DNA from: Gemmatirosa kalamazoonensis
GTDB lineage: Bacteria; Gemmatimonadota; Gemmatimonadetes; Gemmatimonadales; Gemmatimonadaceae
Length of the DNA: 64,000 bases
Direction: 5' to 3'
Assembly (NCBI RefSeq): GCF_000522985.1
Contig: NZ_CP007128.1
Location: 558,001-622,000 of the forward strand
Shown here: positions 26,341-35,232 of the stretch, piece after piece
How the letters are laid out: the number at the start of each line of letters is the position of its first letter
Numbering within the stretch: the first letter of the stretch is position 1
The notes under the pieces: generated by a model
Seen by the model: only the letters and a program-made list of their open reading frames with translations
Databases searched by the model: none
What the model was told of the DNA's origin: nothing
Program-made: the position numbers and the translations under genes

Positions 26341-27870
26341 TCAGAGCCCTTCGATCGAGAGGTCCGTGACGTCGCCGGTCGCCAGGTCGACCACCGCGAT
26401 CCGATGCGCGTTCGTGTCGGCGACGTAGGCGGCGCCGTCGACGATCGTTAGGCCCGCGGGCTCGTGGAGGCCGCGCACCCAGGTGGTGACGCGACGCGTG
26501 GCGGGGTCGAGCCACTTCAGCGCGTCGTTGTACGAGTCGGCGACGAGCAGACGGCCGTCGGGATGCCGCGCGAGCCCCTGCGCGTGCTGGAGGCGCACCG
26601 CGTCGCCCTCGCCGTCGCGGTCGCCGAAGTCGAACAGTCCCGTGCCGACGAGCGTGCGGACCGCGCCGGCCGAGAGGTCGGCGACGCGCACGGCGCTCGA
26701 CTCGGCGTCGGCGAAGGACACCGATGCGTCGCCCGCGGCGAGCCCCATCGGCTGCGCGAGGAGCGCGTCGGCGAGCGGCGCATCGACGAGCGCCTCGCCG
26801 CGGCCGCCGGCGAGCGGGCGCGCGCGCTCGTCGTCGAGATCGATCGCCCAGAGCTGGTGCGTGCCGGCCATCGCGACGACGAGCGTGCGCGCGACGATCG
26901 CGACGTCCCACGGCGACGCGAGGGCGCCGGCGGCGCGGTCGTCGCGCGTGCGCACGCGCGCGCCGGTGCCGGCGAGCGTACGCATCGCACCGGTGGCGAG
27001 ATCGACGGCGCGCACGGCGTGGTTGCCGGTGTCGGCGACGTAGAGGCGCCCGTCGCCGCCGAACGTTAGGCCCTGCGGGCGCTCGAACGACGCCTCGCTC
27101 GCCGGGCCGTCGGCCGCGGCGGCGAGCGCGTCGCGCGTGGCGCCCTGCGCGACGTGGCCGCGCGTGGCCGACGTCGGCGTGCCGCGGCCGACGACGCGCT
27201 CCACCTGCAGGCGGTCGCGCGCGTGGAGCGTGCCGACGAGCACGCGGCGGTGCGCCGAGTCGGCGATGGCGAGTCGTCGACCGTCGGTCGCGATCTTCGT
27301 CGGGAAGCAGAGCGCGCCGGGCGCGTGCGACGGCGCGTCGGGGATGCCACGCGCCCAGTCGGGGAGCGGGCCGCGGTCGAGCGTGCCCGCCGCGTCGTGC
27401 GCGGCGATCAGTCGCTCGACCACCGGCGTGAGCTCGTCGGCGGTGCGCTCGCCGCCGCGCGACGCGACGACGTAGCCCTGCGGGTCGATGAGCACGACGG
27501 TCGGCCACGCATTCACGGCGAACGCGCGCCAGACGCGGAACTGCCGGTCGTTCAACACCGGGTGCGTGACGCCGAGTCGGAGCGCGGCGTCGCGGATGCG
27601 CGCGGTGACGCGCTCCGCCGGGTGCTTGCCGCTGTGGACGCCGAGGACCGCGAGCGCGTCGGGGATGCGGCGCGCGAGCTCGTGGAGCTGCGGCGCGAGG
27701 TGGATGCAGTTGATGCAGCCGTAGGTCCAGAAGTCGAGCAGCACGACGCGACCGCGCAGGTCGGCGAGGCGGACCGCGCGGCCGCCGGTGTGGATCCAGT
27801 CGAGCGCCTCCGGGAACTCGGGGGCGCGCACGCGCGGGATCTCGGGGAGCGCGGGGGGCTGGGAGCTCAC
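26341..27870 (-). CDS. Thioredoxin-like / NHL-repeat protein
   Basis: The 509-residue protein starts with a TlpA-like thioredoxin domain (residues about 30-160: VVLLDFWTYGCINCIHLAP, with a CxxC pair, and INAWPTVV-like AVNAWPTVVLIDP). An NHL beta-propeller follows with repeated LYVADTGNHAVRAVDLATG-type blades. The order matches NHL-repeat-containing protein 2, whose role is unclear. No signal peptide is present. The GTG start at 27870 has GGAGG about seven bases upstream. The divergent 284-bp gap to the subtilase gene holds both promoters. Confidence 0.88.
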   Translation of the reverse strand: MSSQPPALPEIPRVRAPEFPEALDWIHTGGRAVRLADLRGRVVLLDFWTYGCINCIHLAPQLHELARRIPDALAVLGVHSGKHPAERVTARIRDAALRLGVTHPVLNDRQFRVWRAFAVNAWPTVVLIDPQGYVVASRGGERTADELTPVVERLIAAHDAAGTLDRGPLPDWARGIPDAPSHAPGALCFPTKIATDGRRLAIADSAHRRVLVGTLHARDRLQVERVVGRGTPTSATRGHVAQGATRDALAAAADGPASEASFERPQGLTFGGDGRLYVADTGNHAVRAVDLATGAMRTLAGTGARVRTRDDRAAGALASPWDVAIVARTLVVAMAGTHQLWAIDLDDERARPLAGGRGEALVDAPLADALLAQPMGLAAGDASVSFADAESSAVRVADLSAGAVRTLVGTGLFDFGDRDGEGDAVRLQHAQGLARHPDGRLLVADSYNDALKWLDPATRRVTTWVRGLHEPAGLTIVDGAAYVADTNAHRIAVVDLATGDVTDLSIEGL

Positions 27871-28154
27871 GGAGCGCCTCCTCGTGTAAGAATCGTCACG
27901 AAGTTGTCGGGGGGATGCCCTTGCGAGGATGGCCCCCGCCCGTAAACATCTGTCGATCGCAAGATGCGGGACGACGGGCGCATCGGAGCGGGACGACGAG
28001 TCTCGCGGCCGCCCCGTGGTCGCGCCTGATACTCCGAAGATCCAAGAAGATCCAGCGCGTTCGCCCTCCGGTGCCGACGACGGCTCCGGCATGGGCGTAT
28101 GAAGCGGCCGCACGGGTGCGGCGGCCGTGTGGTCCCCTTCGTGGAGGTCAGGCA

Positions 28155-29588
28155 GTGAACCGTTCGATTCGGCAGCTCCTCTCCTGCGGCGCCAGCGCCG
28201 CCCTCGTCGTCGTGCTCGCGAACTGCTCCGACGCACCCACCGCGACGTCATCGCGGAGTCCGCAGGACCCGGCGCTCGCGCGCGCCGCCGCCAGCCAGCA
28301 GGACGACGACATCGTGGCGGGCGAGATCCTCGTGGGACTGAACGACGACGCCGACGCGCCGGCACTCGCGAAGGCGCACGGCCTGGGCGTCGGGCACCTC
28401 GGGTACGCCGGGAAGTTCCGCGTCATGACCGTGGCGAACGGCAACGAGCGCGCGGCGGCGGCGCGGCTCGCGGCCGATCCGCGCGTCGCGTACGCGGAGC
28501 CGAACTACATCCGCCACGTCGACGCGATCGATTCGCGGCTGTGGGCGTTCTTCAACCCGGGCGGGTTGAACATGTCGTTCTACAACGACCCGAACGGCCG
28601 CACGGGCTCCATCGGCGCGAGCTACGCATCGAAGGCGGACGCGGACGAGGACAACGTCGAAGGGTACGCGGCGGGCGGCGCCGACGTCACGATCGGGAGC
28701 ATCGACACGGGCGTGGACTTCAACCACCCCGAGTTCACGGGGCGCCTGATCGCGGGATGCGACTGGTACTCGCAGGCGGCGGCCGGGAACGGCAGCGCGA
28801 CGTGCAGCGACTTTACGCCGTACGACACGCCGGACGAGGGGCACGGCACGCACACCACCGGCACGATGGCCGGGAACACGGTCGGCGTGGCGGGCGTCTC
28901 CGGCGCGGCGCCACACGTGAAGGTGCTCGTGCAGCGCGTGTGCGGCACCGCGGGGTGCTACACGTCGTCGATCGTGAACGCGCTGTACGCGGCGGCCGAC
29001 TACCTCGACGCGAGCGGCAACCACCTCGTCGCCGTGAACATGAGCCTCGGCGGCAACAGCGAGAGCACGTCGGAGAAGAACGCGATCAAGTACGCGACGG
29101 ACCGCGGCGTGCTCGTGATCGCGTCGGCGGGCAACTCGGGCTCGGGCAAGGTGGCGTGCCCGGCGTGCGACGCGAACGCGATCTCGGTCGCGTCGACGAC
29201 GTGGCAGGACGCGCTCGCCGCGTACTCGCAGTACGGGTCGGGGCTCGACATCAGCGCGCCGGGCGGGTACTGCTACTCGAACACGACGGAAGACGGGTGC
29301 ATCTTCAGCTCCGTCGTGAGCGGCTACACGGGCGGGCGCACGTACAGCGGTCCGCTCGCGGGCGGCACGTACGCGTACATGATGGGCACGTCGATGGCGG
29401 CGCCGCAGGTGACCGGCACGGCGGCGATCGTCGCGTCGAAGGCGGGGCTGCGCGGCAGCGCGCTGCGCTCGCGTCTCCTGTCGACGACCGACGATCTCGG
29501 CACGGCGGGCTACGACACGAAGTTCGGCTACGGCCGCGTGAACTCGTACCGCGCCGTCACCAACACGTCGCTCCCCGCCGGCCAGTAG
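28155..29588 (+). CDS. Secreted S8 family serine peptidase (subtilase)
   Basis: The 477-residue lipoprotein precursor (VVVLANC lipobox) has an I9-like propeptide (EILVGLNDDADAPALAKAHG) and a subtilisin domain. The catalytic triad is Asp in SIDTGVDFNHPEF (near 184), His in GHGTHTTGTMAG (near 231) and Ser in GTSMAAPQVTG (near 413); the oxyanion region is IASAGNSGSG. It should degrade extracellular protein. The GTG start at 28155 is supported by GGAGG seven bases before it. A degenerate palindromic spacer follows the stop. Confidence 0.93.
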   Translation: MNRSIRQLLSCGASAALVVVLANCSDAPTATSSRSPQDPALARAAASQQDDDIVAGEILVGLNDDADAPALAKAHGLGVGHLGYAGKFRVMTVANGNERAAAARLAADPRVAYAEPNYIRHVDAIDSRLWAFFNPGGLNMSFYNDPNGRTGSIGASYASKADADEDNVEGYAAGGADVTIGSIDTGVDFNHPEFTGRLIAGCDWYSQAAAGNGSATCSDFTPYDTPDEGHGTHTTGTMAGNTVGVAGVSGAAPHVKVLVQRVCGTAGCYTSSIVNALYAAADYLDASGNHLVAVNMSLGGNSESTSEKNAIKYATDRGVLVIASAGNSGSGKVACPACDANAISVASTTWQDALAAYSQYGSGLDISAPGGYCYSNTTEDGCIFSSVVSGYTGGRTYSGPLAGGTYAYMMGTSMAAPQVTGTAAIVASKAGLRGSALRSRLLSTTDDLGTAGYDTKFGYGRVNSYRAVTNTSLPAGQ

Positions 29589-29603
29589 ACTCCGACCATG
29601 TAA

Positions 29604-29708
29604 CGGCGACCTTGTGACAACGAGGTCGTGACGGCGACCCTTCGCACGGCGAGGGGTCGCCGTTTTTCGAGGTCGCCGCTTTCACGTCGTCGTTCACGAG
29701 TCGCCGTG
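29604..29708. repeat. Degenerate inverted array of ACGGCGAC units
   Basis: Units of about 13-15 bp beginning ACGGCGAC (29604, 29634, 29649) are followed by the complementary GGTCGCCG units (29658, 29672, 29700). The architecture is the same as the perfect palindromes but eroded. The start codon of the next gene lies inside the last unit. It shares the phrase ACCTTGTGAC with the region at 38820. Confidence 0.6.
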
Positions 29709-30710
29709 ACCGCACCGCATCACACGAGCAAGGGCTTTCGCAATCCGTGGCCCGGCGGCGAGCCGGCGGGGTTCGCGGGGGTGGTGAAATGGATGCTCGG
29801 CGAGCGCACGCCGCGCGCCGAGCGCGAGGGGCGCGACGGGCGCGCGTGCGCGCCACCGATGGTCGCGCCGTCGTTCCCCGTGCCGCGCGCGCCGCGCGAC
29901 GTGCTCACGGCGACGTGGGTGGGACACAGCACGTTCCTGCTGCAGCTCGGCGGGTGGAACGTGCTCACGGATCCGATGTGGAGCGAGCGCGCGTCGCCGG
30001 TGGCGTGGGCGGGGCCGCGCCGCTACGCACCGCCCGGCGTCGCGTTCGACGCGCTGCCACCGATCGATCTCGTGCTGCTGTCGCACGACCACTACGACCA
30101 CCTCGACGACGCGACGGTGCGGCGGATCGCGGCGCGGTGGCCGGCGGCCCGTTGGGCGGTGCCGCTGCGGCTCGCGCGGTGGCTCCGCGCGCGCGGCGTG
30201 CGCGCCGACGTCGTGACGGAGCTCGATTGGTGGGAGACGGCGACGGTGGGGCCGCTGTCGGTCGCGTGCGTGCCGGCGCAGCACTTCTCGGGGCGCGGCC
30301 CGGCGGATCGCGACCGCTCGCTGTGGTGCGGCTGGGCGGTGCGCGCGATCGACGCGGCGCACGCGGTGCTGTTCGCGGGGGACACGGGGCTGCACCCGGC
30401 ATTCGGCGAGATCGCGCGGCGACACGGGCCGTTCGCGCTCGCGCTGCTGCCGATCGGCGCGTACGCGCCGCGGTGGTTCATGCGCCCCGTGCACTGCGAT
30501 CCCGACGACGCGCTCGCGGCGTACGACGCGCTGTGCGCGGGCGCGCGGCACGCGCCGGTGTTCGGCGCGTCGCACTGGGGCGCGTTCGCGCTCGCCGACG
30601 AGCCGTGCGACGAGCCGCCGCGCCGGACGCGCGACGCGTGGGCGCGCTCGGGTCGCGACGCATCGCGGCTGTGGATCCCGTCGCTCGGGGAGACGCGGCG
30701 GATCGACTGA
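29706..30710 (+). CDS. NAPE-PLD-like metallo-beta-lactamase-fold hydrolase
   Basis: The 334-residue protein has the MBL metal motif LLSHDHYDHLDDATV, upstream ATWVGHSTFLLQLGGWNVLT and downstream AVLFAGDTGLHPAF, with a conserved His in GASHWGAFALADEP. This pattern is typical of the NAPE-PLD/UlaG-like branch, which cleaves phosphodiesters. The substrate is unknown. The GTG start at 29706 was preferred over a longer reading of the degenerate repeat upstream. Confidence 0.88.
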   Translation: MTAPHHTSKGFRNPWPGGEPAGFAGVVKWMLGERTPRAEREGRDGRACAPPMVAPSFPVPRAPRDVLTATWVGHSTFLLQLGGWNVLTDPMWSERASPVAWAGPRRYAPPGVAFDALPPIDLVLLSHDHYDHLDDATVRRIAARWPAARWAVPLRLARWLRARGVRADVVTELDWWETATVGPLSVACVPAQHFSGRGPADRDRSLWCGWAVRAIDAAHAVLFAGDTGLHPAFGEIARRHGPFALALLPIGAYAPRWFMRPVHCDPDDALAAYDALCAGARHAPVFGASHWGAFALADEPCDEPPRRTRDAWARSGRDASRLWIPSLGETRRID

Positions 30711-30917
30711 GCGCGCGTCGCGTGTGTCGCGCGCGTGCGTCGGACGCACGCGTCTCGCATGCGCATCGTGCGCGCGTTGGGCGCGTCGCGCGCGGATCGG
30801 ACGACAAATAAGCGTCAATTTGCCCCGAATGTCGCGCGCGGCTGTTGCGCTGGTGCCGTTCTGTGCCTAATTCTTGCGTACCCGTGAGACACACCTCCTC
30901 CAACCAGGAGCTCACCA

Positions 30918-31529
30918 ATGGCGACTCGTTCCAAGTCCTCGGGCAGCACGTCGACGCGCAAGCGCGGCACCGCGCGGCGCAGCACGCGCACCTCGGGTGC
31001 GTCGGCGACGAAGAAGACGGGCGCACGCAAGGGCGGCGCGAAGAAGTCCTCGGCGCGCAAGTCGAGCGGCGGATCGAAGCGCTCGTCGGCGAAGAAGTCC
31101 TCGGCGAAGAAGTCCTCCGCGAAGCGTTCGTCCGCGAAGCGTTCCTCCGCGAAGAAGTCGTCGGCGAAGAAGTCCTCCGCGAAGCGGTCGTCGGCGAAGA
31201 AGTCCACCAAGCGCGCGTCGAAGCGCGGGTCCGCGAAGAAGTCCAGCAAGCGCGCTTCCAGTAAGCGCGGCTCGGCGAAGAAGTCCTCCGGCAAGCGCGC
31301 GTCGAGCAAGCGCTCCTCCGGCAAGCGCGCGTCCGCGGCGAAGCGCGGCGGCTCACGGGCCGGCGCCTCCAGCAGCAGCCGCAGCGGCGGCGGATCGAGC
31401 TCGGAGGGATCGACCAGCGGTCCCGTCGCCCGCGTGAAGCGCGCGGCCGGCGCGGTCGTCGACACGGCGACGTCGCTCGGCGAGCGCGTGACGGAAGGGA
31501 TCGGGGATCTCGTGCACAAGGTGATCTGA
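30918..31529 (+). CDS. Lysine-rich histone H1-like repeat protein
   Basis: The 203-residue protein is made largely of Lys, Ser, Ala and Arg. Residues about 40-150 are tandem KKSSA and KRSSA blocks, like the C-terminal tails of histone H1 and bacterial H1-like nucleoid proteins (Hc1, AlgP-like). A short C-terminal segment (VDTATSLGERVTEGIGDLVH) is amphipathic and non-repetitive. It probably coats or bridges DNA. AGGAG lies eight bases before the ATG. The repetitive DNA makes copy-number variation likely. A long reading on the other strand is a shadow. Confidence 0.85.
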   Translation: MATRSKSSGSTSTRKRGTARRSTRTSGASATKKTGARKGGAKKSSARKSSGGSKRSSAKKSSAKKSSAKRSSAKRSSAKKSSAKKSSAKRSSAKKSTKRASKRGSAKKSSKRASSKRGSAKKSSGKRASSKRSSGKRASAAKRGGSRAGASSSSRSGGGSSSEGSTSGPVARVKRAAGAVVDTATSLGERVTEGIGDLVHKVI

Positions 31530-31858
31530 CCCGATCCAGCACGGCGGATCCGAGCAACGACGGATCCGACAACGGCGGGTGCGGTCACGACGGAGGCGGG
31601 TGCGGCGGAGTCGGCAGAATCTCCGCGGTTCCCGCCTCCGTAGTGTCTCCGTCCGCCGTTTCCGCGTCCGAGGTCGTCGCCAGTGCTGTATCCGAGATCG
31701 GACACCCTGTCCCACCAGCGGACACTCCGGGGCGCCGGGCGAAACCGGCAAACCTTTTCCAAGTCATTCGCTGTCACACGCATAGCCCGCAGAGGCGCGG
31801 CGGCACGCCCCTTCCCTTAGGGCAACGGGCTGGTGACCGCGCCAAGGCCCCTCGACTC
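31530..31858. other. 329-bp intergenic region with degenerate inverted units
   Basis: No gene is visible. From about 31540 to 31612, degenerate ACGGCGGATCCGA and ACGACGGA units appear, and from about 31620 to 31670 the complementary TCCGCC/CTCCGT words follow. This looks like an eroded copy of the palindromic repeats. The last 100 bp before the kinase start should hold its promoter, but I see no convincing consensus. Confidence 0.5.
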
Positions 31859-32833
31859 ATGTCCGCGCTGCTCTCGCTTCCGACTCCCATCGCCGACGTC
31901 CCTGCCGATCCCGACGCGGAGCGCGTCTGGTTGGCCGACGTCTTCGCCGCCGACGCGCTCGGCGCGCAGTACCAGCTCGTGCGCGAGCTGGGGCGCGGCG
32001 GCATGGGAGTGGTCGTGCTCGCGCGCGACCTCGCGCTGCATCGCGTCGTGGCGATCAAGCTGATGCGGCGCGAGCTCGCGCTGCTGGAGGACGAGCGCAC
32101 GCGCTTCCAGCGCGAGGCGCGGCTCATGGCGCGCCTCACGCACCCGAGCATCGTGCCCGTGCACGCGTTCGGCGAGGTCACGCTCGGCGCCGAGCGCGTG
32201 CCGTACTTCGTGATGCGCCACGTCGACGGCGAATCGCTCGCCGAGCGGCTGCGGCGCGAGGGCACGCTGAAGGGAAGCGAGGTGCGGCGGATCCTCGGCG
32301 AGCTCGCGCTCGCGCTCGACTACGCGCACCACGAGGGCGTGGTGCATCGCGACCTGAAGCCGGAGAACGTGCTGCTGGAGCGCTCGTCGACCGGCGCGGG
32401 TGGGCGCGTGATCCTCACCGACTTCGGCGTCGCCGCGCTCCCGTCGTACGACGCGCAGCCGATGCCGGGGTTCTCGATGGGGACGCCGCAGTACATGTCG
32501 CCGGAGCAGCTCGTCGGCGAGCATGCGATCGACCGGCGCAGCGACCTGTACGCGCTCGGCGTGCTCGGGTTCACGCTGCTCACCGGACGTCCGCCGTTCG
32601 GCGGGCGCACGCTGCGCGAGCTGTCGGCGCGTCATCTGCTGCAGCGCGTGCCCGCGCTCGCGCGGCTCGCGCCGGACGCGCCGACGTCGCTCGTCGCGGT
32701 GATCGAGCGGTGTCTCGCGAAGGATCCCGCGGCGCGCTTCGACAGCGGGCGCGAGCTGCACGACGCGCTCGAGCGCGGCGCCGGGTTCGACTGGAAGCGG
32801 TGGACGTCCGCGCTCCGCGCGGCGGTGATCTGA
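31859..32833 (+). CDS. Hanks-type Ser/Thr protein kinase
   Basis: The 324-residue soluble kinase has all catalytic motifs: glycine loop ELGRGGMGVVVLA, Lys in VVAIKLMRRE, HRDLKPENVLLE, DFGVAALP, a GTPQYMSPEQL activation segment and DRRSDLYALGVLGF. The kinase domain fills nearly the whole protein, with no transmembrane helix or sensor domain, so its input must come from partners or small molecules. Targets are unknown. An inverted repeat follows the stop. Confidence 0.93.
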   Translation: MSALLSLPTPIADVPADPDAERVWLADVFAADALGAQYQLVRELGRGGMGVVVLARDLALHRVVAIKLMRRELALLEDERTRFQREARLMARLTHPSIVPVHAFGEVTLGAERVPYFVMRHVDGESLAERLRREGTLKGSEVRRILGELALALDYAHHEGVVHRDLKPENVLLERSSTGAGGRVILTDFGVAALPSYDAQPMPGFSMGTPQYMSPEQLVGEHAIDRRSDLYALGVLGFTLLTGRPPFGGRTLRELSARHLLQRVPALARLAPDAPTSLVAVIERCLAKDPAARFDSGRELHDALERGAGFDWKRWTSALRAAVI

Positions 32834-32849
32834 AGCGGTCGCGGTAGAC

Positions 32850-32946
32850 GAAACGCGGTCGGTACTGCGTTGGCGGTACGGCGTTCCCTTCTTGCCTGGG
32901 GGTGGAAGGGGCGCGGTATCGTCAGCGCAGTACCGATCGCGTTTTC
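32850..32946. terminator. Inverted repeat between convergent genes
   Basis: GAAACGCGGTCGGTACTGCG (32850-32869) is matched by its complement with small differences at 32926-32946, enclosing about 56 bp with further short complementary words. It sits between the ends of the kinase and FKBP genes and may terminate both. Confidence 0.6.
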
Positions 32947-32950
32947 TCCG

Positions 32951-33403
32951 CTACGCCACTGACAACAGCTCCACGTCGAACACCAGCACGCTGTTGGGCG
33001 GGATGTCGGGCGGCGCGCCCTGCGCCCCGTATCCGAGACTGGCGGGGATGACGAGCTTGCGCTTGCCCCCGACCTTCATGCCGACGATGCCGTCGTCCCA
33101 CCCCACGATCACCTCGCCGGCGCCGGGGGTGAAGTCGATCTCGCCGGCGTCGAACTTCGTGCCGTTCGGCAGCCACCCGGTGTAGCGCACCTTCACCTTG
33201 CGCCCCGGGATCGACGCGATGCCAGTGCCGACGGCGACGTCCTGATAATACGTGCCGCGCTGCGTCTTGTAGAACGCCGGCAGCGCGACGCCGAGCTGCG
33301 GGGCATACGTGTTCTGCGTGGGGTCCGGATTGCCGGGCGGCGGCGGCGTCTTCGCGCTGTCGCCCCCTTCGGACGTGCACGCGAGCGTGAACACCAAAAG
33401 CAT
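32951..33403 (-). CDS. FKBP-type peptidyl-prolyl isomerase lipoprotein
   Basis: The product is about 150 residues. A lipoprotein-like start (MLLVFTLACTSEGG) precedes an FKBP domain with VKVRYTGWLPNGTKFDAGE, VIVGWDDGIVGMKVGGKRKL and GYGAQGAPPDIPPNSVLVFD. It should catalyse proline isomerisation in the periplasm. The ATG at 33403 directly abuts a heptamer palindrome, and the signal peptide from this ATG is short. An in-frame reading through the palindrome (ARSASRPRRAWSVERGAWR) supplies a basic n-region from an ATG at 33500. The repeat may therefore have inserted into the signal-peptide coding region and been partly adopted. Confidence 0.85.
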   Translation of the reverse strand: MLLVFTLACTSEGGDSAKTPPPPGNPDPTQNTYAPQLGVALPAFYKTQRGTYYQDVAVGTGIASIPGRKVKVRYTGWLPNGTKFDAGEIDFTPGAGEVIVGWDDGIVGMKVGGKRKLVIPASLGYGAQGAPPDIPPNSVLVFDVELLSVA

Positions 33404-33404
33404 C

Positions 33405-33487
33405 CTCCACGCTCCACGCTCCACGCTCCACGCCCGGCGTGGTCGCGAAGCGGAGCGAGCGTGGAGCGTGGAGCGTGGAGCGTGGGG
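33405..33487. repeat. Inverted repeat of CACGCTC heptamers
   Basis: 29-bp arms (33405-33433 and 33459-33487, one mismatch) hold four CACGCTC heptamers and their complements around a 25-bp loop. The heptamer is the same as at the four-helix-bundle element (39966-40488), but the arms face the other way: CACGCTC first, GAGCGTG second. It separates pntB from the FKBP start. Confidence 0.92.
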
Positions 33488-33498
33488 CGACCGTGTCA

Positions 33499-34899
33499 TC
33501 AATGTCCCTCGTCCATGGCCTTGATCTCGGTGATGAGCGCCGACGCGACCTTCTTCGCGTCGCCGTAGATCATGTTCGTGTTGTCGCGGAAGAACAGGGG
33601 GTTCTCGATGCCGGCGAAGCCGACGCCCTGGCCGCGCTTCACGACGAACACGCGTCCCGCGTTCCACGCCTCGAGCACCGGCATGCCGTAGATCGGGCTT
33701 CCCTCGTCGGTCTCGGCCGAGGGGTTCACGATGTCGTTCGCGCCGATGACGACGGCGACGTCGGCGCGCGAGAGCTGCTGGTTCGCGTCGTCGACGTCGG
33801 TGATGAGCCGGTCGTACTCCACGCCAGCGTCGGCGAGGATGACGTTCAGGTGCCCCGGCATGCGGCCGGCCACGGGGTGGATCGCGTAGCGCACCTCCCC
33901 GCCCCGCTTCTCGATGAGCGCCGCGAGCTCGCGCACCTGGTGCTGGCTCTGGGCGACCGCCATGCCGTAGCCGGGGATGACGACGACCTTCGACGCGTAG
34001 GCGAGCTGCATGGCCGCGTCGTCGACCGCGATCGGCTTCGCGACGAGCCCCGAGTCGACGCGCGCGGCGACGGTCGGCGCGGTGCCGAAGCCGCCGAACA
34101 GCACGTTCGTGAACGACCGGTTCATCGCCTTCGACATGAGGATCGACAGGATGAAGCCCGCCGTGCCGTCGAGCGCGCCGCAGATGATGAGCACACTGTT
34201 GCCGATCGCGAAGCCCGTCGCGCTCGCGGCGAGACCGGCGTACGAGTTCAGCAGCGAGATCACGACGGGCATGTCCGCGCCGCCGATGGGGATCACCATC
34301 GACACGCCGATCATGAGCGCGAGCGCGATCATGGCGAAGAACACCGCCGGCGTGGCGGGCGCGTACACGAGGTACGCGAGCATCACGAACGTGCCGCCGA
34401 AGATCGTGAGGTTGATCGCGTTCTGGCCCGCGAACACGATCGGCCGGTCGGGAAGGAAGCCCTGCAGCTTGCCGAACGCCATGAAGCTGCCGGTCACCGT
34501 GAGCGCGCCGAGCAGCACCTCGAAGCCGAGCGCGGTCATCGTGGCGCGCGACAGCTCGGCGCCGTAGCCGTGGGTCACGTACTCGGCGACGCCGACGAGC
34601 GTGACGGCGACGGCGCCGAACATGTGCGTGATGGCGATGAGCTGCGGCATCGCGGTCATGGCGACGCGCTTGCCGATGGGCAGCCCGATCGCGGCGCCGA
34701 GCACCATGCCGCCGACGATCCACCCGTAGGAGACGATCTCCTCGTAGAGCAGCGTGCCGACGATGGCGAGCAGCATGCCGACGCCGGCGTACTGGATGCC
34801 GCGGCGCGCGGTGTCGGGGCGCGTGAGCCCCTTGATCCCGAGGATGAGCAGGATCGACGACGCGAAGTAGAGGAGCTGGATCAGGAGGTCGCGCACCAT
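33499..34899 (-). CDS. pntB: NAD(P) transhydrogenase, beta subunit
   Basis: The 466-residue protein combines eight to nine membrane helices (residues about 1-260) with the C-terminal NADP-binding domain III (VVVIPGYGMAVAQSQHQVREL, IHPVAGRMPGHLNVILADA, VVIGANDIVNPSA). It couples proton movement to hydride transfer from NADH to NADP. The ATG at 34899 lies three bases after the pntA2 stop, so the subunits are made together. A heptamer palindrome follows the stop. Confidence 0.96.
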   Translation of the reverse strand: MVRDLLIQLLYFASSILLILGIKGLTRPDTARRGIQYAGVGMLLAIVGTLLYEEIVSYGWIVGGMVLGAAIGLPIGKRVAMTAMPQLIAITHMFGAVAVTLVGVAEYVTHGYGAELSRATMTALGFEVLLGALTVTGSFMAFGKLQGFLPDRPIVFAGQNAINLTIFGGTFVMLAYLVYAPATPAVFFAMIALALMIGVSMVIPIGGADMPVVISLLNSYAGLAASATGFAIGNSVLIICGALDGTAGFILSILMSKAMNRSFTNVLFGGFGTAPTVAARVDSGLVAKPIAVDDAAMQLAYASKVVVIPGYGMAVAQSQHQVRELAALIEKRGGEVRYAIHPVAGRMPGHLNVILADAGVEYDRLITDVDDANQQLSRADVAVVIGANDIVNPSAETDEGSPIYGMPVLEAWNAGRVFVVKRGQGVGFAGIENPLFFRDNTNMIYGDAKKVASALITEIKAMDEGH

Positions 34900-34902
34900 C
34901 GG

Positions 34903-35232
34903 TCAGCTCCGCTGGCCGTCGTTCATCACAACGCTCTTCGCTTCGCTCGAGCTCGGGGTCGGCTTCCTCTGGAACATGCCGAGGATGCGGTCGGTGACGA
35001 CGAAGCCGGCGACGACGTTGATCATCGCGAACGTCACGGCGACGAAGCCGAGGATCTGCGCGACGCGCGAGTGCGAGCCCGCGGTGAGGATGGCGCCGAC
35101 GATGGAGATGGCGGAGATGAAGTTCGCCGCCGACATGAGGGGCGTGTGCAGCAGGGGCGGCACGCGCGCGATGACGAGAAAGCCGACGAAGCCGGCGAGC
35201 ACGAACACGTAGAGCTGCATGATCGCGGTCAT
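34903..35232 (-). CDS. pntA2: NAD(P) transhydrogenase, small membrane alpha-2 subunit
   Basis: The 109-residue protein has three to four membrane helices (LYVFVLAGFVGFLVIARVPP, ISIVGAILTAG, ILGFVAVTFAMINVVAGFVV), equal to the C-terminal membrane part of E. coli PntA. Its ATG overlaps the pntA1 stop (ATGA). A separate alpha-2 gene is the three-gene arrangement known from Rhodospirillum. Confidence 0.93.
   Translation of the reverse strand: MTAIMQLYVFVLAGFVGFLVIARVPPLLHTPLMSAANFISAISIVGAILTAGSHSRVAQILGFVAVTFAMINVVAGFVVTDRILGMFQRKPTPSSSEAKSVVMNDGQRS

Noticed and set aside
30815-31783. A 322-residue reading on the minus strand opposite the H1-like gene
   Set aside because: It mirrors the Lys/Ser repeat gene as low-complexity Phe/Asp/Glu text, has no motif, and the plus strand has a ribosome site and the expected composition.
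31643-31858. N-terminal extension of the Ser/Thr kinase
   Set aside because: The in-frame text upstream of 31859 is translated from a degenerate repeat spacer and has no domain; the kinase is complete without it.
33404-34723. A long minus-strand frame joined to the FKBP gene
   Set aside because: It is the wrong frame of pntB, which has all family motifs in the other frame.
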